Assembly: GCA_028285625.1 (NCBI GenBank)
Contig: JANQOX010000001.1
Coordinates: 186,001 to 250,000 of the forward strand
From: Myxococcota bacterium
GTDB taxonomy: Bacteria; Myxococcota_A; UBA9160; UBA6930
DNA: 64,000 nucleotides
Reading direction: 5' to 3'
Position numbers and translations under genes: made by a program. Below the pieces are notes generated by a model. That model worked only from the letters and a program-made list of their open reading frames with translations, searched no databases and was not told the origin of the DNA. Shown here piece by piece: positions 32,290 through 40,179 of this stretch (position 1 is its first letter; every line of letters begins with the position of its first letter).

Positions 32290-33267
32290 GTGCGCATCCT
32301 CTCCGGCATCCAGTCCTCGGGTGAAACGGGCTGCCACCTCGGCAACTACTTCGGCGCGATCCGCCAGCACGTGGCCCACCAGTCCGAGCACGAGGGCATC
32401 TTCTTCATCGCGGACTACCACTCGATGACGACGGTGCGAGACGCAGCCCTGCGCCGTCGGATGGTGTTGGACGTCGCGCTCGACTACCTGGCGTGCGGCC
32501 TCGACCCGGCCCAGGCGATCCTGTACCGGCAGTCGGATCTCGCCGAGACCTGCGAGCTGGCTTGGATGCTCTCGACGGTCACGCCCATGGGTCTGCTGCA
32601 GCGGGCACACTCCTACAAGGACAAGGTCGCGCAGGGCGTCCAGGCCGATCACGGACTGTTCGCCTACCCGGTGCTGATGGCGGCGGACATCCTCCAGTTC
32701 AACCCCGACCTCGTGCCCGTGGGTCAGGACCAGAAGCAGCACCTCGAGATGGCGCGTGACATGGCCCAGCGCTTCAACCACGTCTACGAGCGCGAGGTCT
32801 TCGCGCTGCCCGAGCCGCTGATCCCGAAGGACGTGGCCGTGGTGCCCGGCCTCGACGGGCGCAAGATGTCCAAGACCTACGAGAACACCATCGGCATGTT
32901 CTGGCCCGCCAAGCGGGTGAAGAAGGCCGTGATGGCGGTGGTCACCGACTCGACGCCCGTGGAGGACCCGAAGGACACCGACGCCACGGTCTTTCAGCTG
33001 TGGTCGCTGTTCGCGAGCCCCGCCGAGCGCGAGTCGTACTTCGCCGAGGCACGCAAGGGCGGCCTCGGCTACGGCCACGTGAAGCAGGACCTGCTGGCGC
33101 GCCTGATGGACTACTTCGGTCCCATGCGCGAGCGCCGCGAAGAACTCGCGAAGCGGCCCGACGACGTGGAGGACGTGCTGTCCCAGGGCGTCGCGCGGGC
33201 TCGCGAGTTGATGCGCCCGATCCTGTCGGCCGCACGGGACGCGTCGGGCCTGGGCCGCCCCGCCTAG
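32290..33267 (+). CDS. trpS: tryptophan--tRNA ligase
   Basis: 325 residues from a GTG. Class I synthetase signatures are present: SGIQSSGETGCHLGNYFGAI, which carries the TGxxHxGN form of HIGH, and GRKMSKTYENTIG with KMSKT. The length is normal for a bacterial enzyme. It charges tRNA-Trp in the cytosol. It sits in a short run with the class IV aminotransferase upstream and an MFS transporter eight bases downstream, which looks like chance co-transcription. Confidence 0.96.
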   Translation: MRILSGIQSSGETGCHLGNYFGAIRQHVAHQSEHEGIFFIADYHSMTTVRDAALRRRMVLDVALDYLACGLDPAQAILYRQSDLAETCELAWMLSTVTPMGLLQRAHSYKDKVAQGVQADHGLFAYPVLMAADILQFNPDLVPVGQDQKQHLEMARDMAQRFNHVYEREVFALPEPLIPKDVAVVPGLDGRKMSKTYENTIGMFWPAKRVKKAVMAVVTDSTPVEDPKDTDATVFQLWSLFASPAERESYFAEARKGGLGYGHVKQDLLARLMDYFGPMRERREELAKRPDDVEDVLSQGVARARELMRPILSAARDASGLGRPA

Positions 33268-33275
33268 CGGCGCTC

Positions 33276-34565
33276 TTGGCGACCCGCTCGGCGTCTGCGC
33301 TGCTGCTCCGGCCCTTCTTCGGCGAGGAACGCCTGGAGCCGGACGCCATGCGCACGTTGCTGCTCGTGTCGCTGGGGATGTTCTTCGAGAACTACGACAT
33401 CGGCCTGCTGTCCGCGGCGCTGCCCCAGATCTCGGCCGGGCTCGAGATCGCGCCCGAGGACTCGGGCTTCGTGCTCGGTGCGATCCGGGCCGGCGGGGTC
33501 GGAAGCATCGCGCTCATGGCCCTGGCCGACGGCGCCGGGCGAAGGCGGGTCTTCCTGGGGTGCTTCGTGGCGATGAGCGTCGGCACCTTCGCGACGGCCC
33601 TGTGCCAGACCGCGCTCCAGTTCGCCGCCGCCCAGTTCCTGACGCGCATCTTCATGCTGACGGCCGCTGCGCTCGCCCTGGTGATCCTGGTCGAGGAGAT
33701 CCCCGCGCAGCTGCGGGGCGGCGCCATCGGTTTTCTCTCGGTGCTCGGGGGCATGGGCTTCGGGCTGGGCGCCGGGCTCTACGCGCTGGTCGATCACCTG
33801 CCCTTCGGCTGGCGGTCGCTGTACGCCGTGGGGCTGGTGCCGGCCCTGCTGCTGCCGTTCTTCCGACGCGCACTGAAGGAGACGCGCCGCTTCGAGGCCC
33901 ACGCCGCGTCGCGTGCATCCGACCCGCGAAGCGCGCTCGCACGCTGGTTCGAGCCGGTGGCGCTGCTGTGGAAGAGCCACCCCCGCCGCGCGGCGATCGT
34001 GGGCAGCGCGGGCCTGTTCGCCGCGATGGGGTCGATCGCCTTCGGTCAGTACACGAGCCTGTTCGTACAGACCGAGCACGGCTGGTCCCCCGGCCACTAC
34101 TCGCTCTTGATCCTGGTCGGCGGCTGCATCGCCGTGCTCGGCAATGTGGTGGGCGGCCGCGGCAGCGACGTATTCGGCCGTCGCCTCGTCGGCTGCGCCA
34201 GTCTCGTGCTGGCGCCGGTCTGCATGGCGGCCTTCTTGCTGTGGGCGCAGGGCCCAGCCGTGCTCGGGCTCACCTGGGGTTTCGCGAGCCTCTGCACGGT
34301 TTCGGCGAGCCTGGTGATTCGCACGGTCACCACCGAGCTCTTTCCGACCAGTCACCGCAGTACGGCCGCGGGATGGCTGGTGCTGGTCGAGACGGTGGGG
34401 TGGACCTCGGCACTGCTCGTGGTGGGCGCCGTGGCCGAGACGGGCGCCGACCTCCCCGGGGTGATCGCCGCCATGGCGGTGGCCCTGGTGGTCGCGGCGG
34501 CCTGCCTCTCGTTCGTGCCCGAGACCCGGCGCGTCGAGCTCGAGACGCTGGCGCCGGGCGCCTAG
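33276..34565 (+). CDS. MFS transporter
   Basis: About 429 residues if translation starts at the TTG at 33276; the first ATG (33348) would drop a conserved-looking cytosolic N-terminus (LRPFFGEERLEPDAMRTLL). Twelve hydrophobic helices are visible, with FFENYDIGLLSAALPQI in helix 1, the loop 2-3 motif LADGAGRRRVFLG and the mid-protein GGRGSDVFGRRLVG repeat of that motif. Probably a sugar, organic-acid or drug transporter in the inner membrane. Its end overlaps the convergent HD-GYP-like gene by four bases. Confidence 0.87.
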   Translation: MATRSASALLLRPFFGEERLEPDAMRTLLLVSLGMFFENYDIGLLSAALPQISAGLEIAPEDSGFVLGAIRAGGVGSIALMALADGAGRRRVFLGCFVAMSVGTFATALCQTALQFAAAQFLTRIFMLTAAALALVILVEEIPAQLRGGAIGFLSVLGGMGFGLGAGLYALVDHLPFGWRSLYAVGLVPALLLPFFRRALKETRRFEAHAASRASDPRSALARWFEPVALLWKSHPRRAAIVGSAGLFAAMGSIAFGQYTSLFVQTEHGWSPGHYSLLILVGGCIAVLGNVVGGRGSDVFGRRLVGCASLVLAPVCMAAFLLWAQGPAVLGLTWGFASLCTVSASLVIRTVTTELFPTSHRSTAAGWLVLVETVGWTSALLVVGAVAETGADLPGVIAAMAVALVVAAACLSFVPETRRVELETLAPGA

Positions 34566-35806
34566 GGCAGCGGCGGCGCGTCGGAGGCCGAGAGGCGGCA
34601 GTAGATCGCCACCACCTCGGGGTCGAACTGCGTTCCGGCGTGGGCCTCGAGCTCTTCGGCGACGGCCGAGTGGGCGAGTCCCTTGCGGCGCATGGCATCC
34701 GCCGCATCCACGACGGCGATGATGCGCGACTCCAGCGGGATCGCGTCGCGTGCGATGCCCTCCGGGTGACCGCTACCGTCGAACCACTCGTGGTGGTGGA
34801 GCACCGCCGGGGCCACGTCCTCCCAGAATCGGATGCGGGAGAGCATGCGGGCCCCCAGCACGGTGTGCTTGTGGGTGGCGCGCGCGTTGCGGTGCAGCGA
34901 GCGATCGACCTTGAGCATGCCGATGTCGTGCAGCAGCGCTGCGAAGTGCAGGCGCCCCAGCCGGTCGGCGTCGAATCCCAGCTCGTGGCCGAGGCGGTTG
35001 GCGGCGCGGGCCACGTTCGTGGCGTGCCCTTCGCGCTCGTCCACGTGCGCATCGAGTGCCGAAACCAGGATGTCGGTCACGTAGGTGAAGAAGTTGCGTT
35101 GGGCGAGTTCGAGCCCGCCCTTCTCGAGAGTGATCCGCGCGAGGCCTGCGAGGGTATCGAGCCCGTCGATGATCTCGGGCGTGAAGGTGTCCGTGGACTT
35201 CGGCGCCACCAGCACCACGCCGGCCTGGGCCTCGCCTTTCTGGTCGAGCGGCACCACGGCCGCGCCGCCGACGCCCGGGGCGCCCTCCAACGTCTGGATC
35301 TCGCCCGAGCGCAGGGCTTCTTCGACGAGCTCTTCGAGGGCTTCGCGTGCCTCCATGGGAGGCGCCGCGTCGCCGTGGCCGCGCAGCTCGAACTCGTCCT
35401 TGCCGCGCTCGCGCACCATCAGGAAGCTCGCCTGGGCACCCGAGAGTTCGGTGGCGCAGGTGAGGACCGGTGTGGCGACCGCATCGAGGTGGGCCTCGAC
35501 GGAGACCTTGCGCGAAGCATCGAGCAGGGCCGCCAGGCGCCGGTTGTCGGCGTCCATCTGCGCGAGGGCCGCGCTGCTGATGCGACGCATGGCGAGAAAC
35601 AGCGACAGCACGAGCACACCGATGCCCACGACGCTGCCAATCCACGTGGCCTGCGCGCGCGAATCGTCCGCCACCTGCGGCAGCACGTAGGCGTCCACCA
35701 CCCAGCCCAGCCCGAGCACCGGAACCACGGCCCCGAGAAAGAAGATGGCCATCAACGCACGGTCCATGCGTTGGGAGAAGAGGGACTGGACGCCTCGCTG
35801 ACTCAT
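34562..35806 (-). CDS. membrane GAF/HD-GYP-like signalling protein
   Basis: 414 residues. Two N-terminal membrane helices (about 16-42 and 52-72), a linker helix, a GAF-like domain (about 90-230), then an HD phosphohydrolase domain with LLHDIGMLKVD and HHHEWFDGSGHPEGIARDAIP. This is the HD-GYP pattern, except that the signature reads GHP in place of GYP. HD-GYP proteins cleave cyclic di-GMP, and the changed residue makes activity uncertain. The start has GGAG five bases upstream. It lies downstream of, and in the same direction as, the serine/threonine kinase gene. Confidence 0.84.
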   Translation of the reverse strand: MSQRGVQSLFSQRMDRALMAIFFLGAVVPVLGLGWVVDAYVLPQVADDSRAQATWIGSVVGIGVLVLSLFLAMRRISSAALAQMDADNRRLAALLDASRKVSVEAHLDAVATPVLTCATELSGAQASFLMVRERGKDEFELRGHGDAAPPMEAREALEELVEEALRSGEIQTLEGAPGVGGAAVVPLDQKGEAQAGVVLVAPKSTDTFTPEIIDGLDTLAGLARITLEKGGLELAQRNFFTYVTDILVSALDAHVDEREGHATNVARAANRLGHELGFDADRLGRLHFAALLHDIGMLKVDRSLHRNARATHKHTVLGARMLSRIRFWEDVAPAVLHHHEWFDGSGHPEGIARDAIPLESRIIAVVDAADAMRRKGLAHSAVAEELEAHAGTQFDPEVVAIYCRLSASDAPPLP

Positions 35807-35990
35807 GGAAACTCCGTCATTGCGCGACCTTGGCCGCGCTCGGTCTCATCGGTCGGGCGGCGCAGTGGCTAGAGCCCGCCGGGGCCGGTTGGGCACCGGT
35901 TCGCGGCGACTGCGGGGAAACCCTGAGGGCTCCCGGCCCCGTTCGAGGGCGCGCTCACGCCGCTGCGCGGCCGAGACCGCGCGAGGCCGG

Positions 35991-38681
35991 CTAGCGGCGC
36001 AGACCGTCCGCGATCGCGGTGAGTCGCCTGCCCACTTCGGCCGCCGATTCGGGCCGCAGGGCCGGGTCCTTGGCCAGCAGGTCGAGCACCAGCGAGCCCA
36101 TCGCGTCCGGCAGGCCAGCCACCAGGTCGCGGGGGTCGGGCGGGGGCGTGTGGCGATGGTGGTACGCGACGTCGCCCTCGGTGAACGGTGGGCGCCCGGT
36201 CAGCAGTTCGAAGAGCGTGGCACCGAACGCGTACAGGTCGGCACGGTGGTCGACGTTGCGACCGGCAGCCTGCTCGGGCGCCATGTAGTAGGGCGTCCCG
36301 CCGATGACGGTGCTCGCACGGCGCACCTCTTCGAGCATCTTGGCGAGTCCGAAGTCCATGATCTTCACCACGCGGTCGTGCGTGAAGAACAGGTTGGCCG
36401 TCTTGATGTCGCGGTGGACGATGCGCTGGGCGTGGGCGTAGGCCAGGCCCGACGTGACCTGGACGCCCAGGCGCGCCGTATCGAGCGGGGTCACGCGACC
36501 GCGGGCGCGCACCACGTCCGAGAGCGGTGTACCGACCATGAGCTCCATGGTGATGAAGTACTGCCCGTCCTCGTGGTCCACGTCGTGGACGGTGACGATG
36601 TTCGGGTGGTTCAGCCGCGCGGCGGCCCGGGCCTCGCGCAGAAACAGGTCCACCGCCCGCGGGTTTTCCTTCAGGTTGTCCGGCAGGCGCTTGAGGGCGA
36701 CCTCGCGGGCCAGGCGACGGTCGAGTGCCTTGTACACGATGCCCATGCCGCCCGCGCCGATTTCTTCGAGGATGTCGTAGCGTTCCGACCCGAAGGCCAC
36801 GGCCATGGTCGGTGCCGAGCTGGACCCGGCTCGACGCCGGACCGCGGAGGCTTTCTTGCGCAGCTCTTCGACCCGCGTGGTGACGTTGGGCTCGTCGGGG
36901 GATCGACGCGCCAGGTCCTCGAAGACCTCGAGGGCGCGGTCGGGCCGGCCGGCGCGCTCGAGGAGCTCGCCGTACCAGAAGAGGGTCTCCGGCTTCGTGT
37001 CTTCGGGGCGAGTGAAGCTCATCGCCTCGTCGGCCTTCTGCACCGCGAGTTCGTGCTTGCCCTCGCCGTGGAAGTGATCCGCCAGCACCTGGCAGGCGCG
37101 CAGGTAGCCGGTGTCCTTGGCACCCACGTGCTGGAAGTTGCGCACGGCGCGTGACGTGTCGCCCTCGTTCCGGGCGATCTCGCCCGCTTCGAAGTGTTCG
37201 CCCTGTTTCTCGAGCACGTCGAGCAGGCGTGGCGTGGCCCCGGCACCGCGGTAGCGGAGAGCCGCCGCGTCGAGGTCTCCGATCTGCTCGAATGCGCGCC
37301 CCGCGCGCAGCAGGTCGCCACTGGCATCGTAGAGGTCTGCGGCGCGTGCGAGGTCACCCGCACGCTCGAACAGCTCGGCGGCGAGGTCGCTCTCGCCGTT
37401 GCCCGCGCGCAGTTCGGCGGCTTCGAGCAGCCGCCCGATGGCGACGAAGTGCTCGGCCGCCTCGTCGACGTTGCCGCGCTCCTTGTGGAACCGCGCCGCG
37501 ACGCTGTGTGCGCGCTCGGCCTGGCCCACGCGCTCGAGCGCGGTGGCCACCACCGAGAGGTCGCCGCGGAGAAACGGGTCGACGGCTTCGGGGCAGTCGT
37601 CGAATGCCAGGTCGCTCGAATCTTCGAGGTCGACCACCAGGGTGCGCGGTTCGAGGCTCTCCACGCGAACCGACCGCTCGGCCGCGCGATCGTCGGCGCC
37701 CACGAGAAGCGTGTGCCGGCCCCGCGGCAACGGGAAGCGCACGATGCCGCCCCCGGCGAAGCGGATCGAGGTGGGGTCGCCTCCCAAGGAGACCCGTGCA
37801 TCCCGCGCGGGCGCCTTGCCGCGCACCACGTGCACCTCGAGGACGCACGCACTGGGGCGCAGGTCGAAGTCGACGCGGAGCGTACGCTTGCGACGGATGC
37901 AGACCTCCCGCTCCTCGTAGATCGGCCGCGACGGCTCGCCCTCGGCCGCCTCGAGCGCGCCCTCGAGTACGACCCAGTAGTTGCGCGCGGGAACGCCCCG
38001 AAAGTGGGTCTCGCGGGCGACCATGTTGTGCTCGAGGCGTGTGGACGACCGCGTCTCGGGCACGTAGGCCAGCGGCCCGCTGGCGTCACCACGTACGCGT
38101 CGCTCGCGCCGTCGGCGAAGGCGGACACTGAAGGTGCCGCGTCGTTCGGGCGGGCACTCGATGGCGACTGCGAGATCGCCCCGGCCGCGCAGGGAGCGCC
38201 GCAGGAGCAGCAGCAGGGCCACGATGCCCAGGCCGCTGAGCGTCCAGCTGAGCTGCTCGCGAGCCGAGAGCGTGGCGATACGGCGCGCCGGCTCGCGCAG
38301 GGGTTCGGGCAGGACCTCCGGGTCGAGCGTGGGCAGCTCCTCGAGACGCTCCAGCAGGCTGCGATCGGGAAGGGCCTTCCTTGCGTCGGCGGCCGTGGGC
38401 ACGGGGGGCTCCACCACGCGTAGGTCCGGAGAGAGGCCCGGCGGACCCGCCCGATCCGGCACCGCAGGCCGCGCGGCTTCCAGCCGAGCCAGCCGCTCGC
38501 GAATGGCGACGTTGCCGGGGTCGTCGGCCAGCGCCTCGCGCAGGGCCCGCACCTCGCGGACTGCGACGGCGCCCTCCGACCCGGCCGAGGACGGGTCCCC
38601 GCCTGCGAACCCTGCACACAGGGCCCACAGCAGGCCGGGGACGAGGAACCCCCGGCGTCGTCGTGCGGAACACGCCTTCAC
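35991..38681 (-). CDS. serine/threonine protein kinase with TPR-like repeats and N-terminal membrane anchor
   Basis: 896 residues from a GTG at 38681. A signal-like hydrophobic start (about 11-27), an extracytoplasmic stretch of about 115 residues, and a transmembrane helix at about 145-161 precede a beta-rich region (GRHTLLVGADDR) and a series of helical repeats like TPRs (AAELFERAGDLARAADLYDA). The kinase domain is at the C-terminus: GAGGMGIVYKA loop, VALKRL, HRDIKTANL (H near 756), DFG (near 776) and APEQAAG. Most bacterial Hanks kinases have the kinase first, so the order is inverted. It could sense an envelope signal or assemble partners through the repeats. Confidence 0.9.
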   Translation of the reverse strand: MKACSARRRRGFLVPGLLWALCAGFAGGDPSSAGSEGAVAVREVRALREALADDPGNVAIRERLARLEAARPAVPDRAGPPGLSPDLRVVEPPVPTAADARKALPDRSLLERLEELPTLDPEVLPEPLREPARRIATLSAREQLSWTLSGLGIVALLLLLRRSLRGRGDLAVAIECPPERRGTFSVRLRRRRERRVRGDASGPLAYVPETRSSTRLEHNMVARETHFRGVPARNYWVVLEGALEAAEGEPSRPIYEEREVCIRRKRTLRVDFDLRPSACVLEVHVVRGKAPARDARVSLGGDPTSIRFAGGGIVRFPLPRGRHTLLVGADDRAAERSVRVESLEPRTLVVDLEDSSDLAFDDCPEAVDPFLRGDLSVVATALERVGQAERAHSVAARFHKERGNVDEAAEHFVAIGRLLEAAELRAGNGESDLAAELFERAGDLARAADLYDASGDLLRAGRAFEQIGDLDAAALRYRGAGATPRLLDVLEKQGEHFEAGEIARNEGDTSRAVRNFQHVGAKDTGYLRACQVLADHFHGEGKHELAVQKADEAMSFTRPEDTKPETLFWYGELLERAGRPDRALEVFEDLARRSPDEPNVTTRVEELRKKASAVRRRAGSSSAPTMAVAFGSERYDILEEIGAGGMGIVYKALDRRLAREVALKRLPDNLKENPRAVDLFLREARAAARLNHPNIVTVHDVDHEDGQYFITMELMVGTPLSDVVRARGRVTPLDTARLGVQVTSGLAYAHAQRIVHRDIKTANLFFTHDRVVKIMDFGLAKMLEEVRRASTVIGGTPYYMAPEQAAGRNVDHRADLYAFGATLFELLTGRPPFTEGDVAYHHRHTPPPDPRDLVAGLPDAMGSLVLDLLAKDPALRPESAAEVGRRLTAIADGLRR

Positions 38682-38753
38682 CGCGAAGGAGATCGGCCTT
38701 CCGAGCGCCCCGGTTGAGACACTCTGGGCCGGGCAGGGGTGTGGCTGGCCTCG

Positions 38754-39857
38754 CTAGGCGGCGGAGACCTGCGTGCCCGGCGGCGTTGCCGGTGACTTGC
38801 GTGCGCGGTTCCGGCGTACGGTGTCGGCGGCCGTCTGCAGCAGCGTGCGTGTCTCGTCCCAGCCGATGCAGGCGTCGGTGATGGATACGCCGTGGCGAAG
38901 CGGCGCCTCCGGCGTCCAGTTCTGTCGGCCCGCCTCGAGGTGGCTCTCGATCATCAGGCCCATCAGCGCCTGCTGGCCATCCTCGAGCTGCTGCAGCACC
39001 TCGTGGCATACCTCGCCCTGGCGAGTGGGGTCCTTGCCCGAATTGTCGTGAGAGCAGTCGACCATGACCCCGCGAAGGGCATGCTCGGAACGCGTCCCCT
39101 CTGCCGCGCGCGCCACCACGTCGGGCCGATGGTTCGGGCCGGTGGTGCCGCCGCGTAGCACCAGGTGTCGGTCGGGGTTGCCCGCCGTCTGCACCACGCT
39201 CGTCATGCCGTCCTCGCCGATACCGAGGAAGGCGTGGGGATGCCCGGCCGAGACCAGCGCGTTCAAGGCGCCGTCGAGGGTTCCGTCGGTGCCGTTCTTG
39301 AAGCCCACGGGCATCGACAGCCCGCTCGCCATCTCGCGATGGGTCTGGCTCTCGGTGGTGCGCGCCCCGATCGCGGCCCAGGCCACCAGATCGCCGATGT
39401 ACTGGGGGGTCACCGGGTCGAGGAACTCGGTGGCGCACGGCAGGCCACGCTCGCCGATCGCCAGCAGCAGCTCGCGCGCCAGATTGAGGCCGCGCGGGAT
39501 GTCGCAGCGGCCGTCGAGATCGGGATCGTTGATCAGGCCCTTCCAGCCGATGTGGGTTCGCGGCTTCTCGAAGTAGGTGCGCATCACGAGCAGCAGCGCG
39601 TCGTCCACTTCGGGGCGCAGGGCGGCCAGGCGGTCGGCGTACTCGGCGGCCGCGCGGCGGTCGTGCAGCGAACACGGCCCGACCACCACCACCAGGCGAT
39701 CGGGGTCGCGGCCGTGCAGCACGTCCCGAATGCCCTGGCGCGCGGCCAGGACGCTCTGCGCCACCGCATCACTGGCGGGAAGCGTTCGTTTCACGTCTTG
39801 CGGGGGGATCAAGGCTCGCACCTCCCTCAGGTGTCGATCCTCGAGACGCTCTTGCAT
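38754..39857 (-). CDS. 3-deoxy-7-phosphoheptulonate (DAHP) synthase, type I (AroF/G/H)
   Basis: 367 residues from the ATG at 39857, with AGGAG seven bases upstream. Type I alpha hallmarks: VVVVGPCSLHD, EKPRTHIGWKGLINDPDLDG, SMPVGFKNGTDG and MVDCSHDNSGKDP. It condenses phosphoenolpyruvate and erythrose 4-phosphate, the first step towards chorismate and the aromatic amino acids. The family includes Phe-, Tyr- and Trp-sensitive isozymes; which type this is cannot be told. Expression is probably controlled by the attenuator at 39888-40047, whose leader peptide is rich in Trp, Phe and Tyr. Confidence 0.95.
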   Translation of the reverse strand: MQERLEDRHLREVRALIPPQDVKRTLPASDAVAQSVLAARQGIRDVLHGRDPDRLVVVVGPCSLHDRRAAAEYADRLAALRPEVDDALLLVMRTYFEKPRTHIGWKGLINDPDLDGRCDIPRGLNLARELLLAIGERGLPCATEFLDPVTPQYIGDLVAWAAIGARTTESQTHREMASGLSMPVGFKNGTDGTLDGALNALVSAGHPHAFLGIGEDGMTSVVQTAGNPDRHLVLRGGTTGPNHRPDVVARAAEGTRSEHALRGVMVDCSHDNSGKDPTRQGEVCHEVLQQLEDGQQALMGLMIESHLEAGRQNWTPEAPLRHGVSITDACIGWDETRTLLQTAADTVRRNRARKSPATPPGTQVSAA

Positions 39858-39887
39858 GGCTTGGCTCCTGGGTTGGGCCGATGCCCC

Positions 39888-39926
39888 AAAAAAGACGAAG
39901 CCCCGAGAGCTCGTCTCGGGGCTTCG
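39888..39926 (-). terminator. Rho-independent attenuator in the DAHP synthase leader
   Basis: On the minus strand a 13-bp stem, CGAAGCCCCGAGA and TCTCGGGGCTTCG, closes a 5-base loop and is followed by TCTTTTTT. It stands 30 bases before the DAHP synthase start and 22 bases after the stop of a short aromatic-rich frame, so it would stop transcription before the gene. The ascending arm holds GCCCCGAG, which can pair instead with CTCGGGGC inside the leader frame. Confidence 0.92.
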
Positions 39927-39978
39927 GAGAATCGTCTGTAGCTGCGGATCAGCCGGACGTGGCTCCATGGGCCCCGAG
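39915..39978 (-). promoter_or_regulatory. antiterminator pairing segment
   Basis: CTCGGGGC in leader codons 24-26 (39971-39978) is an exact 8-base complement of GCCCCGAG in the ascending terminator arm (39915-39922). Pairing of these two would block the terminator stem, so the two structures exclude each other, as in classical amino-acid attenuators. Confidence 0.7.
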
Positions 39979-40047
39979 GTTCACGTAGAACCCCCAGCCA
40001 AAGAACAGGCCCGCAAACCAGCGGCCGGTGTCTCGAAGCACGTCCAT
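39949..40047 (-). CDS. aromatic-rich leader peptide of DAHP synthase
   Basis: A 32-residue frame beginning at an ATG at 40047. Residues 10-21 read WFAGLFFGWGFY: two Trp, four Phe and one Tyr in twelve positions, followed by VNLGAHG and a stop at 39949-39951. This density of the end-product residues of the pathway, directly before a terminator and the DAHP synthase gene, is the mark of a transcription-attenuation leader. Ribosome stalling at these codons when charged aromatic tRNAs are scarce should free the antiterminator segment and let transcription continue. No Shine-Dalgarno sequence is seen before the ATG. Confidence 0.8.
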   Translation of the reverse strand: MDVLRDTGRWFAGLFFGWGFYVNLGAHGATSG

Positions 40048-40054
40048 GGAGGAA

Positions 40055-40083
40055 GGGTTACCACGGGCAGCCGGTCGGGTCAA
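40055..40083 (-). promoter_or_regulatory. probable sigma-70 promoter of the leader/DAHP synthase unit
   Basis: On the minus strand TTGACC (40083-40078), a 17-base spacer and TAACCC (40060-40055). The expected start of transcription falls about at the leader ATG (40047), so the leader peptide could be translated from a leaderless mRNA. Confidence 0.55.
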
Positions 40084-40089
40084 AACGGG

Positions 40090-40156
40090 CCCGAACGCGC
40101 GGACCCCGGGGCCCGAATGCGCGGACCCCGGGGCCCCGAATGCGCGGGCCCCGGGG
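40090..40156. repeat. three tandem 22-23-bp repeats
   Basis: Three nearly identical units in a row: 40090-40111, 40112-40133 and 40134-40156. The shared core is CGAAYGCGCGGRCCCCGGGG. They lie between the DAHP synthase promoter and the divergent MscS gene, and end 23 bases before the latter's ATG. They could be regulator sites or replication slippage. Confidence 0.75.
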
Positions 40157-40179
40157 AGCGCCTGCCCTAAGCTCGCGCC

